Of a stretch of DNA of 64,000 nucleotides, positions 1 through 12,407 are shown piece by piece. How positions within the stretch are numbered: position 1 is the stretch's first letter; each line of letters opens with the position of its first letter. Source of the DNA: Turritopsis dohrnii. Lineage: Eukaryota; Cnidaria; Hydrozoa; Anthoathecata; Oceaniidae. Made by a program: the position numbers and the translations under genes. The notes under the pieces were generated by a model, which worked only from the letters and a program-made list of their open reading frames with translations, was not told the DNA's origin and did not search any database. The stretch spans positions 2,852,001-2,916,000 of the forward strand of contig BQMF02000002.1 of assembly GCA_027922465.2 (NCBI GenBank), given 5' to 3'.

Positions 1-144
1 CTAAACATCAACACAACTCAAGACAAAACATGTTATCCTGCCGCCAATAACGGTGAGGTAGAATCCAAGAAACTCTGTTTTAATTCCGCCTTCACTTACA
101 TCATCACTACTGCTTTATTTTCAAAAGCATGGCATTTCTCTTAC

Positions 145-3100
145 CTCCTTTCGGCATATCCATCGGTATTCCTAATATCACACTCAACACAGTCATCATT
201 CGTGGATCTTTAGTAAATCTAAAGTCAAAAATCATCTTTAATGTAACTTTCAGTTGAATTCTGTTCATTTTTTCACCTATCGATTCACAGAAAGATTGCA
301 ACAAGGGCTATTCACACTGTATTATCAGGAGTCATCATCAATCAATAAAAAGGAAATTTGTTTTAAGTGGAATTTCAAAAAGTTCAGAAATTATATTATT
401 CCACGTAAAACAAATGTATTCTTTTTCTTCGCCGTATTCTTTACATTTAATTTCATATCAGGGGTCGAAATAAGAAAACTTTGTGTAGCCGGCTGTTTGA
501 ATTAAGTATGGAAATAAGGCAGTGGGGCAAAATTTTTTGATTTTAAAGCCTGTAGAACAGCTTAAACGCAATTCTAAAGGCTTTTCTCATCACTTATACG
601 CACAATTTACGTCATAAAAAGAAGATATAAGCAGGGTTAAAAAAAGAAACACACTTAATGAATTAAGGAAGAAACTTCTTTTAATTGAATATCTTTTGAT
701 ACAAATGTTAACTGCTGTTCTTTAGGTCACGCAAAACAAAAAATAGTCTCACTTAATATATTACGAACAATTTTCTTTATTTTGTTATGTCTCTTTATAA
801 TACAATATCATACGGAAAGCATACATTTTTTGTGTACAATTTTCTTGCAAGGAAGAAATTGTATTTAAAAAAAGGAAATACTTGAGATTTAATAAAATAA
901 AGAAGTGTTTATAGAATTTACACAGACTCGTGTTCGTGATAAAATACGTCATTAGCAGCTGGCTGGGGTTACGCAAGAATATAAATAAAGAGATGTGCAG
1001 GGAAACTCCCTTCGCTTTTTTACCACGCTCGTTCTTTTTATAAAAGAAGAAATCACGTGATGATTTTGAGAATGTCTGTGCTCTTAATCTGTCTTTTAAT
1101 AATAGAAAGAAAAAGAAATACGCAAAAGTGATTCTAAATGTTTCATTGATTCATATATGTAAAAAAGGAAAGGAAAAAGGCTGTTACTAAATCAAAAACT
1201 TCCAAAATGCAGCCGGCTAAAAAGGATTTTTCTACCAATAAACTGTCCGGCTAAATTAGAATTCGTCGTTATTTCGACCCCTGCATATTTCAAACGACTT
1301 TGAACCTGGAAGTGGAGTTTATATATATCAAACACCCTAGTATCATTGTTACACATGGTCATATGTTTTTTTTTATTTTTTTTCATCAAAACCGTTTTAT
1401 TATCAACATAATGACGAAGAACTTGCTGCTGCTGTAATTGCAACTATTTGAAAAAGAAAATCGAACAGAGAAAGAAGAAAGTATTTGGTAAAGGATTGGA
1501 TTTTGCTTCTCTCCACCCTTCCCCCCATATTGATAAATTTGCCTGTGTCTAGCTATTTTCCCTGCCATTTATCTCTTTCTCTCTGATGCAAAATTTTGTT
1601 TACGTTTTTCTACATCACTTCTGTGCATTCATGAATGCATTCTGATTAGTCAATCACTTCATTTCAAAAGAAAACCATAGAGTTATACAATCATATGTAT
1701 ATGAAGAAATAGAACATAATATGGTTTTACTTCATAGAGGTATGTTACCACGTCATTCATTCATATGATCATATACTATTATATAAAATATGATTGTGTA
1801 AAAGCGTCATTTAAGCAGTAGTGGCATAATGGCGTTAGGCTGGCACATCAACGGTTCCAGGTTTGAATACCCTTTGGCTGAACACAAATTGTACCGGCCA
1901 CGTCCTTGGTGGTACTGCTACCAGCCCATTTCCACGTGAAGTCTTTGGAAGTTTCAGGGTCAATAGCCCTGGTTGAGGGGTAAGTGACAAATTAGTGCCA
2001 AATTGTCAGCTGGAGTGGGAAAGTAACCCCTCCCCTTAAAATGCCTATCAGCTACCCAGTACAACATATCCTTATACTTGACACCAATACTTGACAAAAT
2101 GGTGTATATTAGTATCTCGTTAAAGTTTTGCACCAGACAAATTATTAAATAGATTATCAAAACAGTTTCAAACATTTTTTAGAAAAAGAACATTTTTTCA
2201 ATCTTTTTCAATGCAAAAGTATTTGAGTCCAAAATCAAAATTAGTAGGTAAACTGAAAAACAGTAAAAATAATAATTGGCAGACAGATAGAATGCGAAAA
2301 CCAAAAAAAATTCCTTTGCTCTGACATGAAATAAAACTTACAGGTTTAGTTTCGATGGATCCATTTTCAACTGTGCTAACATATTCACAAAAGAAGGATC
2401 GCTTAAGAATTCCCTTGTACGTGGATCCATTGCTAGCTTAGCTTCCATGTTAGGGTCAGCAAATGGATTGTTCAGTCTACCTAAAAAAATTGACAACCAG
2501 TATCAGCCTGTTGAATTAAAAGACACAAGTCAAAATTACTTGATCAAACACAAAAGATCACCAACACTGCTATCGTTTTTGACATGCAATGTTATGATGA
2601 ATCAGCATATTTAAGTGATTGTTCCCCAATCAAATACGACAGTGAAGTACTGATGAATATTAGCAAGTTGGTCTAGTACTAAAGGACTTGGAATATTACT
2701 TAAAGATGATCACGTGAACATACAACTACAGGTGCAGTAACAACAGTTCAGATGAAAATCTGCTTATACTACCACCACTGTGCTGTAGCTCCCTTCAATT
2801 TTCAAAATTTCATACACACAAAGTGAAGAATATGCAGAAAGCCATATTCATAATGCAAGGTGGAAAAAAAGTACATTAAACTTACTTAGTTTTGCTTCAA
2901 GATCCTTTAGTGCAGTTTGAAGTTGTGCATTATTAGGATCTTTTTTTAAACCTTCTTCATAGGCTTCCATTGCTTCAGTATCTTTCCCTAGGTACGTTAA
3001 AGCAGCACCCAAACGGGAATAACCCTGTAAAGTAATACAAAGGAGCTAAGGTTGGAAAGCATGTCCAAACCATTCATAGCAATGCAAGCACATTATATTA

Positions 3101-6100
3101 AAGAACCCCGTCGGTCTCTTTTTGAAGCCCTCAAACCAGCTCAAAGAAAGAATTTTAAAACAGAAGCCTAAAACAGGCTACAGCAGGCCTGGTCGTAAGA
3201 AAATTAGCAGGCGTGTGGTCATCGCACGCCTTAATTGACGATATCAGTTATGGCGTGCGCTCGTGTAAATTTTTGACAGATGTGCGATCAATTTTTTGCA
3301 GTTAAGATCAACAATCTTCATTCTGTATGATAATCAGACAAATTTGAAATGTGTCATACATGTTAAAAAATACTGTGATTTTCACGGAGAATGAATTTAA
3401 TAAAATAAAACACTAAAGATTCGGTACGTAAAAACTTAGCCATAAAGATTAGTTTGACCGTAAATAAAATTTATGTATATTTCTCCATTGTTTTGGTTTG
3501 AAGTTCAAATGGTTTTTGAATTAAATTAAAGACGTTTCCGTTCCATTAACTCATCACCACCTGGCTGGCTATTTTTTTTTAATAAAAGATTATTTTTTCG
3601 AAACTGCAACCTTGCGCATACTTTTGTAACTTTTGTAAGAAAGTTAAAAAGAAAGGGAAAACTACATAATACAATTAAATAATATATACATAATAAAATC
3701 GCACGCACGAAGCTCCTTCATTCCACAGCGGATTTCGCTGAGTAGACTTATTTTTACTACGAAACGAATAAAATTTGTGAGCACTGATTTTTAATTCAAA
3801 ACCACTACCGTATTCCAAATCGATCAGAGACCACTTCTGAAATGGTAGCAAAGTTTCGTTCCGTTACTGTAAAATTTAATCGTAGCACATGAACAATTTT
3901 CGAAGCAAAACTTTCAACATTTTGGGACAGATTTTCGTTGACTTTTAAATAAAAATTTGTTATCACACTTGTCATTACAAGCCAGGCGTGCGATTGCCAC
4001 ACGCGTAAATAAATCTTGGCGTGTGCGGAGGCGTGCGCGTGCGATCGCACGCCTCTTACGACCAGGCCTGCTACAGTGAAAATATGTTTTCAGTTTCATA
4101 CATACCTTCCCCCAGTCGGGTTTAATTTCAACGGTTTTTTTAGCATCTTGTAAGGACTTTTCGTAGTCACCTTTTTTAGCATAAGCAGCTGACCTGTTAC
4201 TGTAAAAAACATGATTTGTACCATCCAATTCTATGGCTTGTGTATAATAACCAATGGCCTCCTCAAACTTTTCTGCTTGTAATGCTTTGTTTCCTTTATC
4301 TTTCAACTCGTTTGCCTGGTAACGGTGAAAACAAACAATTAGTTTACTTCAAATACAAGCAAAGGTAATGAGATGCTCACAAACAAAATGACATATATAT
4401 CAGAATTGTTTGTAGAAGAGGTGCTGCATGTATAGCTACACTTTTAAGCTTGCTTCTAACTGTGCACTAACAATTAAATGGAGCAAAAAAATCAATCCTA
4501 AGCTGATAAAAAATTCTTAACTGTCATAGTGAGAATGTGAAAATTAACTGCTTTATCTGATCATTAACGAAGTGTTAACTCAAAAAATATCAGAACATAA
4601 AAGTTCTTAAGATCTTTTTTCTCTACTTTTTAAACAATGTCTTCAGCTAGTAAATCATGAGAAGTATGTTTTTTTTATCAAAATGAAAAAACCATGGTAG
4701 TTGGAAAGTGCTTTAATTGTATGAAGACTACAAAAAGAAATATGGTAATTACACATTGAGTGGTATGTGTGTTGTCATGATATTGATGAGATATTTACAG
4801 GGTATGAGTAACTTCAGAATTTACGAATAAAGACAAGACATAATAGAATAATGCATATATTGATTGCAAAGGAAAACTTCACAAAGGCTGCCATCAACTA
4901 ATTATGTGAGCAAAAAAACTTTGAGAATTAAAAAGGTTAAAATTTTTTGACAGCTGCTTTGTAACACTCAACACTCCACATTTGTGACGATTCAAAGGAA
5001 AACCACTACAAATGGTAATAGCACTTCATACCACAAGTGCTAATAGTGATAAAAGAATTTGTTTTCATTTATAAATGTAGTAATATTAGCGATAAATTTA
5101 GCAGTTGTAGTTTTCTCATTATTCAACATTACTATTATCGCCTACTATCTTTTGCCTGTTTTTACAAGCAATCAATTTCTCTGTTCCTGAAAGTTAGTTT
5201 GACCAAAATAATCAAAATGTCTTGATAAAAAACAGCTCCCCTTTGATATTTTAATGATTTTTTACACAAGTACGAAAATTCTTTCTAATTCCCATCTACG
5301 AGATGAAATAAAATTGATGAAAGGATTTTCTCCCAACATCTAATTGGCAATGACTACTGTACACTACGAATTGCATAAACTGATAAGTTTACACACACAA
5401 GCAGGGATTTTTCCAAGCACTTTCCAACTACCGTTTACCGGTAGTCAAAACTCAATCTTGAATTGAGTTTAGAAACTCAATCATTCATTGTCAATTAAAC
5501 ATTTTTTAGCTCTTTAATGCGAAGTATTTAAAAACATGTTCTGAGAAAGTAATAAGGCCATTATTCACCAGCCATCCTATTGCTAGGGAGAACGACCACC
5601 GTTGCTAAGGTAATTTTGAAATTTCTTTTGTTATACGCATTCATTTCTTCACCTTACGACGAAAGAATATGAAAACGAAAGTGGTACCAGTAGGACTCGT
5701 TTTCATGTTATTCAATGAAATTAAAAAATATTTTAGTTTCCAACTCCCTATGCATGCCTCTCATGACCTGTTTGTGGAGATTGAAATCTCTAAAATTGTG
5801 GAGCTTCCTGGACTGTAAAACTCAATCTTCTCTACGAAAAACGGTAGTAACCAAAAGTGCTTGGAAAAATCCCTGACAAGTAAACTTCAAAACCATAATC
5901 GAAAAACACATCGAAAAACACAGAACTATGAATATCTGAAACATAATGATTATAAACTTCATGTTATGACGAATGACGGTTTTGATTAAAAGGAGATTAC
6001 CAGCATGCCATGCCACTTTCTCTCTGGAGCACGAGGCAAATAGTGGGCCGGAAAAACGGCCAGTAATATTTAGTGAATATATTAGCAACAAATTAATTAT

Positions 6101-9100
6101 GCGTGAATAATTAAACAAGAAAGCGTTTAGTGCTTATATTTATTGTTATGATGATAAAGTAATATTTTTCGAATAGTACTTATTATTGCTAAATTTGTCA
6201 ATGTTAGCGTTAAATTTAGCGCTACTTCTCATTGCAAGTGCTATTACCGCTTGCAGTGATTTTCCTTTGAATCGTCACATTTTTTATCAAGTGATGTATG
6301 GACTTTACAACATAGTTGTTTGTGTTAAATTGGATTTCTGCGAAAGCAAGAAATACATTAAAACCAGCTTTGTTTTTTTTTTCTGCTGTCCAAACCTAGC
6401 GGTTTTTTTGAAATTTTGTGTGTGCCTTTACATGAAAACTACCAAAACATTCTTTATGTAAGTATTGTAGTGTTTTGCCACTTTTTATGAAAAAACAGAC
6501 ATTTCTCCCACTAATAACATAATGGAGAACTTCAGTTCCACCAAATTCGAAGCATCACATGATTTTAAAAGTTTGTTGTTGGTAACGTCTTGTGCAGTTA
6601 GGAAAATTTATCGAAGTCATTCATAGTTAAACTTTTTAAAAGCTATATTTTTAAATGTTTAGTAGCTAGATTAGGTAGACATGTAGTTAGTTTTAAACAA
6701 AGTATTTCTGATGAGTTTTTCACTTTTGTTTCTTAATTTTCTTTTTCGAAAAAGTTTGTGTTTTTTTTTCTTGCTCTTACATCATTTCTTTTTTAAAGAA
6801 AACTGTCTTATAAAATGTGTATCCATGGTTAGGATTTGCACCTTATGCGTATTTCTTTTCTTTGTTGCTTTTAGTTAAAAGTCCTATTTACACTTTTTAA
6901 AAGGTAAATTGCCATCATCCCTGGGAATGAACAAAAGTTGACAAACTTTCTAGCGGGATTAACTATTATAGTTCTATTTTTGTTTTATCTATTTTTGATC
7001 TATAGTATATATCAGTTATGCTTTCATGGATTCCTAGGGGGTGTGTGATCGAAAATGTGATGTTGTATTGTAGAAGTCATTCAATCTTCAAATTTGAAGA
7101 ATGTCGCTAGTCTTTCATTTTTCATGCTTCAGCTGGTTTCGCAGAAATCCTTATGCCTGTCAGGGCATCTCGTTTCATTTGAACTCCATGTAAATCTATG
7201 TAGAGCTTCCAGTTTAAGTTACTATAGTTTTTAAGGCAGATAAACATTTTGTGGGCATATATACCATTTGTAGTTACAAATTTTTAAATTTCTATTTTTC
7301 ATGCTTGTTACACACAGTCAGGGGCAACCGTAAATAGCAGGATCCCGTAATAACGGGATGTAAAAAATAATAAATCATACATACTGTAATTACACGATGA
7401 CCAGTATCGGCGTGCATACTGTAATTACATGAACACAAAAAATCAGCCATTTTAATTTTTTTATGTGCGAGGAAATGGTCAGCCTGACCAAATTTTATAT
7501 GAGGGTGTTAAACGAGCAAAGTTCTTCAAGGTCAGAAGCAGAAGAATCGTTATTGATGTGTTCTAAAGTCACCATTTTAATTTACCACTGCAAGAAAATT
7601 GTCGATTTTACAAAAGGTCATACATAGCCGCATTAAAAGGTTTAACATAAAATAAGGTCCAAGTCTTGCAGGGGAAATGTGTCCACCGCAGATTCAAAAC
7701 AAACAAAATTCTTAGAATTGCGGGATGTACCGTAAAGCGACTTGAAAGGGTGACTTGAAACACCTGGGGTGACTTGAAACAGCGTCAAAAAAACGTTATT
7801 TCTCATGAAATAATGAATGAAACTCCGAATTTTTTTCAGATTCCGTTCGGAGACTATCTAGCGCAACATTCGATAGAAAAATTTCATTAATCAAAGAAGT
7901 TCTTCGGAAGCTGAAGATGAACAAATCGCCGAAAATCAGTACCCCTGTAAAATGGCACGTCAAGGCGATTTAGCATATCGCCAAATAGAATTTTTTTACA
8001 TCTGTAAAATAGAAAGGTCAAAGGGAGTAATTCCAGAATTTTATCGAAAAATATTTAAAATTGACAGAAATATATCCCATTAAAATGTTTCGTTTTTTTT
8101 CACTCGATACACTTCGTCTCTTCGATTATTGCATAAATATTCTTATCAATAATGATGCAATCGAATCATTGATGTGTGATAAAGTTCAGCCGATGGAGTT
8201 TCAAAGGTGGTATAAGTCATTTGGTAATTATTATAAGTTCAATTAATAGAAAGAGTTAATATCTAAGAATTGAACCTCAATACACTCGTTTTACTAATTA
8301 CCATAACTGAATACTAATCAGATTTCTGCACAAATTAGTGCTGCAATTATATCCTCTGTTCAAGGCTATGGCCACACTATACTTTTATTGTAGAATTAGC
8401 GATAGACGGGACTGCGTGTTGTTACTATTAAAATTTCATACTTAACCTTGTTACCAGGGCTTCTTCTTGCCTTTTTGATATATGGACGCCGTTTCATACT
8501 CCATGACATATGCAATGGCGCAATAAATTCGCGTAATCCGGATGAAATGATGAAGCGCTTCAATTTACAAGTTTTAAAATAAGTACAGTCGTGTAAACTA
8601 GCTATAAATCCAAATTCATCTTGCCTGCTTTCGATATTGTTACTCAAACAATTACGTTATCGCATGCTTAATGATTTTAATGGCTTCAGATAACTTATTT
8701 TTTACAATGTTTTACCGTTCTGAAATTTTGAGTTTTTAAAATTTACTAACACTCTCCATCACTTAATAAAAATGAAACTGGCACTAACAGGCCTTGTCAG
8801 GAAGAAAAAGGGTGGCGTGCGACTACCGCACGCCTGAATTTAAAACTTCAAAAATATGGCGTGCGATCATCGCACGCCATCTAATTTTTAGGCGTGTGAT
8901 GGAGTGCGAAGCTTAAAAAGATTATATACATTCGTTCTTGTAACGTAAAAAAAACAGCTGGCACTGTCTAGACGCAGCGGAATTTATTTAAATAATTGTT
9001 TACTTTAAAGTACCAGTTGTATATCAAAAAGGCTTTTATTAATCTTGTTCATGAAAAAAGTTTTTCTATTTATCAATCTTCTTGAAAAGAAGTTTTTGAT

Positions 9101-11667
9101 GACGTTATCGACCACGACGAAAAGAGATACATAATTTCTTTCATGTGTTATTAAAAAAGTCGAATATGAAATTTACATTCGAAAATTTATATCACATCGC
9201 GTTGCAGCATGTTTCGCAATATTGAAACAGAAATTGTCACCTGTCTTTGCTTATAGATATTTTTTTGAATGAAGCACGTAAAATTTTTTTCTTCTCGTGC
9301 TTAAATGTTTTCAAAGACAGCTGACAGCTTTTGGGAATACTATCGTGACGTCTTAAAATGAATGAAAATGAATGATCATTTTTTTCAAAAGTTATCGAAG
9401 AAACTTTTTTACGTTGTGCAGTCGATCAATGTTTGATAATGAATGAATTTTCATTTCTTTTCTCAAAAGATCAAAGATTATGAAAGCGCGATTTTCCTTC
9501 ATAATTGTTAATTACATTGTACGATCAAATGTGTTCATGAACAGATGGCTTGTCTGCATTTCTTATACTTTGACGACCCCACTAGTTCTCTTATTGAAAG
9601 ATTTATTCTCTAGCCACGGAGGACTTCAGGTTTAAACATTATCAGACAAGAAAAGTTAAGACTGCGAGAGTCAACCTTTAATGTATTGACGCCAGTCCTT
9701 GTGTTTGGGGTTCACAAGTTTAAACGTCCCCCACTTGTCTGTAAAAGATTAGGCAGACATACAAAATTTCAGGCGTGCGGTCGATCGCACGCCACATATA
9801 AAAAACGTTAAAACAGGCGTGCGAACAACCGCACGCCTCGAAGAATTTAGGCGTGTGTGGGGGCGTGCGAGTGCGATCGCACGCCTCTCCTGACAAGGCC
9901 TGCACTAACAAATTATTTTAATTTATGTTTTATACGCAAGTAATCGTAGATTAAACGCTTTCTGTTTTGGCGCTCTATACAACAACATTTTTGTGCAAAC
10001 AGCACTGTTTCAAGTCACCCCGCACGATAAATTTCAGTAGGTGTACTTTGTGAAGCAATAACTTGAGATGGTATGCATCAATTAGTTTGAGCACTTCGTT
10101 ACCTGAAAGACAAAAGATGAATGGACCTTTTCATAGTAATTACTTTCTTAGAATAAAAGTTATGAGCAAATCTTTTCAAAAAACGGCGAATTTTGTTTCA
10201 AGTCACCCCGTTTTACGGTATCACGTAATTACGGGATCCTGCTATTTACGGTTGTCCCTGACATTTATAAACTTAACCACACTGATGGTAACTTCTGGAA
10301 GACTCTAAATTACAGTTATAATTATTATAGAAAATTCACTTCCAAGATCTTCTATGTAAAAACTATTTCTCCTTGTCTTTGTCAACAAGTGACTAGGACT
10401 ATCATTAGCAATTCCAACTGTGCATGAAGATGTCATCATGTAATCAGAGGAAATTAATCTAATAGTTTACTTTACACAAACTTTTTCATAAAACACTTAT
10501 AAAACTCTACATAAATCTATATAAAATTCTATACTATTCTTTTTAATTAACTAGGGAATTAATTCCTGGGAGTATTCTAATTTTAGAATTCTTATTCATG
10601 TGAAATTGATACACATGGGATTTGAAGTTCCAATATAAAAAAACACTTTTATAATAAAGACAGTCATAAAATTATTAATAAAATCAGATAGCTTTTCGAA
10701 TAAGTCACTTTCATCAACTTTAGAAATATTAGAATTGTCTTTTTAAGATTTCTCCTTACTTTTTTCTTAAAGCCTGCACAGTATATTCCTAAGCATTCAT
10801 TTGTAGCATTTCATAATTAATAAGACATACTTCTAATGTACTTCAAAGTTGAATTTTATTTTAGCGTGATTTTCTGTTTTTTAAAAGAACAAAATAATGT
10901 ACTTCCAATGTACTTCAATATGCTTTTTTAATTTCTGCTTTTCTGAAGTATAAAATCAGTATACTTCATTTATACTTCAAGACAGAAGTATAAATGAAGT
11001 ATGAATTTCAAGTTATACTTCTTCTGTACTTCCATCTCAGAAGTATAGAATAAGTATATTTCAAACCTACTTCTTCAGTTAAAAGTAGAAATGAAGTATA
11101 CTTTATGTGTACATAAAGTATACTTATGGTACTTCAATTTTAATAAGGGATACCAATTAGAGAAATGGTTTCTGGACTATTTCACCGCTCGTTTGTAGGT
11201 GGATGGCAAATAACAAGGTTTAAGGTTGAGGAGTAGATGGGTAAGATCAGTACCAGCAAATAAAAGAATGCTCAAAAGTCAGATCTATAATCAAATTGAA
11301 GCAAGGAAAGAATAGGAACATTCATTATGGCATACACAGACAGAGCTTCCATTTCCCAACCAAACAGAACTGTGTTCCATTGTTTTGAAGATGAAATGAC
11401 TGAATTATCTTTTCTTGTGTCAGTAATTTAACTTTATGATGCCGCATAGTTTTATTAATATTAGTAACGCTGCAATTACTAACAACTTGCATAAAAAATT
11501 ACATTTTCATCATCACTTTCCAGGCCTGATTTTATTTTATTGTTTAGTGTACAGTGATGTGTACAGTGATCACTTACACTCTATGTTTAGTGTAAGTGAT
11601 GAAAACCAATAAAAAATAGATGTTATTGTATGTTGCTCCAGTCCTTACTCACCTGAGAGGAAGCCAT
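145..11667 (-). CDS. STIP1: STIP1/Hop Hsp70-Hsp90 organising co-chaperone, 5' part (exons 1-5; continues past the left edge)
   Basis: Cytosolic adaptor that hands clients from Hsp70 to Hsp90. Exons on the minus strand: 11653-11667, 4106-4315, 2886-3024, 2342-2480 and 145-218, all with GT-AG borders and consistent phase. Exon 1 codes only five residues (MASSQ). Exons 2-3 form TPR1, with the carboxylate-clamp positions of the family kept: Lys and Asn in [10 protein letters not shown], Asn in [14 protein letters not shown], and Lys and Arg in DWGKGYSR. Exons 4-5 give the first STI1/DP1 domain ([20 protein letters not shown], then [14 protein letters not shown]). TPR2A, TPR2B and DP2 must lie left of position 1. 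Intron 1 is 7.3 kb and full of transposons, intron 2 holds another, and intron 4 holds a SINE. Recognition is by remembered family sequence and is strong. The 3' half is unseen. Confidence 0.93.
1817..2045 (+). mobile_element. tRNA-derived SINE in STIP1 intron 4
   Basis: The left end looks like an RNA polymerase III promoter: an A-box-like TGGCATAATGG near 1828 and a B-box-like GGTTTGAATACC near 1859, spaced as in tRNA heads. About 180 bases of non-tRNA sequence follow. The tRNA fold is degenerate, so it is not a working tRNA. The 3' boundary is uncertain and no clear target duplication was found. Confidence 0.5.
3184..4070. mobile_element. Non-autonomous inverted-repeat element with 6-bp target duplication (STIP1 intron 2)
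   Basis: The ends are perfect inverted repeats (CAGGCCTGGTCGTAAGA), flanked on both sides by ctacag (3178-3183 and 4071-4076). Subterminal regions carry repeated GGCGTGCG/CGCACGCC palindromes. There is no transposase frame in 887 bp. CA...TG ends with a short duplication suggest a hAT-like element, but classic hAT duplications are 8 bp, so the superfamily is open. The element at 8788-9902 has the same architecture. Confidence 0.85.
4983..6279. mobile_element. Inverted-repeat element with ~45-bp termini, carrying a nested insertion (STIP1 intron 1)
   Basis: TGTGACGATTCAAAGG at the left is inverted at the right end. Similarity continues inward for about 45 bases with a few mismatches, through the segment GGTAATAGCACTT. 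A second, separate element (5402-5875) sits inside. No coding capacity and no clear target duplication were seen, so the exact outer borders may be off by a few bases. Confidence 0.7.
5402..5875. mobile_element. 474-bp MITE with 5-bp target duplication, nested
   Basis: Terminal inverted repeats of about 22 bases (CAGGGATTTTTCCAAGCACT and its complement) are flanked by acaag on both sides (5397-5401 and 5876-5880). It lies inside the element at 4983-6279, so it is the younger insertion. No open frame of note. Confidence 0.85.
7319..10260. mobile_element. 2.9-kb inverted-repeat element hosting a nested element (STIP1 intron 1)
   Basis: Termini match over about 33 bases in inverted orientation (CAGGGGCAACCGTAAATAGC at the left, complement at the right with one mismatch). 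Flanks are acagt and acatt, a near-match 5-bp duplication. Just inside both ends are repeated units built on GGGTGACTTGAAACA (7755-7790, and inverted at 10005-10030 and 10195-10212). Without the nested 1.1-kb insertion it would be about 1.8 kb. No transposase recognised. Confidence 0.8.
8788..9902. mobile_element. Non-autonomous inverted-repeat element with 6-bp target duplication, nested
   Basis: Inverted termini CAGGCCTTGTCAGGA with direct repeats cactaa on each side (8782-8787 and 9903-9908). Both subterminal regions carry several GGCGTGCG...CGCACGCC palindromes (8813-8890 and 9770-9890), like the 3184-4070 element. The two share design but little internal sequence. No transposase frame. 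Confidence 0.85.
10830..11145. repeat. Dense cluster of TACTTC/GAAGTA motifs
   Basis: Within about 300 bases of STIP1 intron 1 the hexamer TACTTC or its complement recurs more than fifteen times on both strands, often paired as GAAGTATA...TATACTTC so that arms can fold. There are no clean termini or target duplication. It could be a worn fold-back element or an unusual satellite-like stretch. Confidence 0.6.
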
Positions 11668-12271
11668 AGTGTGTCAAACTGGTTTACTTGGCAGAGTAAA
11701 TATGAGTAAAGTGTAACAAATATGGCACGCACCACGCTTTCCGAACAGTTCTGGAAGATAGTTCTGGAATAAGATAATGCTGACTGTGCAATTTAAGTGT
11801 GGGATTTCCTCTGAAAGTTGACAGCATTTTGACTGTTTAATAAGCATGTTCTAAATCGACACAATTACCTGATACAAATGAAATGTAAATAAAATCGGTT
11901 CTAAAGGGAATTGAATAAAAAGATGGAATGACCTTTTCGACAAACTTCTATCTGGCACTCACAATATCAGCTTTGTTCACGCTGCGCTGCCGCTACTTCA
12001 GCCGAAGCATCATCAGCGTAGTAAAGATGGCGGGATGGTATACGATCTTTGGAGAACATCAGCATTCAAAGAAAAATCTGCAATATCTTAGGAAAAAATT
12101 CAGGTGCTGGTTCTTAAAATAACGAATCATGGGTTAATTTTTGAAATTTCTTTGAACCAAGCAAGTTTCTGAAGAATCTCAATCAGAAAATCAAATTTTT
12201 CCAATTTTTTACTTTTAAAAGAAGAAGAACTTTCCTCCTCCGCTCCGTCTCTCGTGTGTGTCTATCTATCT

Positions 12272-12302
<31 letters not shown>

Positions 12303-12407
12303 ACGAAAGTGTCTATCTATCTATCTATCTATTTAGTAACATTAGTATTTGACACTCGAGTGTCAAATACTTCGGAGCCTCCAACCTCTAAGCAGTAACG
12401 AGAGTGG
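11668..12407. other. STIP1 upstream region, TCTA microsatellite and a 28-bp palindrome
   Basis: Non-coding. After the promoter region comes a TCTA/TA microsatellite (about 12,263-12,332) and then a perfect 28-base palindrome at 12344-12371 centred on CTCGAG. The motif after the microsatellite, TTTAGTAACAT, recurs inverted near 13,045-13,057 beside another TCTA tract, so the flanks of the next element are themselves an inverted pair. Confidence 0.7.
11738..11770 (-). promoter_or_regulatory. Putative heat-shock elements upstream of STIP1
   Basis: Two identical TTCTGGAA motifs (11749-11756 and 11762-11769) fit the TTCnnGAA core bound by heat-shock factor, with a further GAA/TTC pair at 11743-11751. 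They lie about 80-100 bases upstream of the STIP1 start codon at 11667. Spacing between the two pairs is not a perfect 5-bp multiple. STIP1 is a known stress-responsive co-chaperone, so the position makes sense; function is inferred. Confidence 0.5.
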
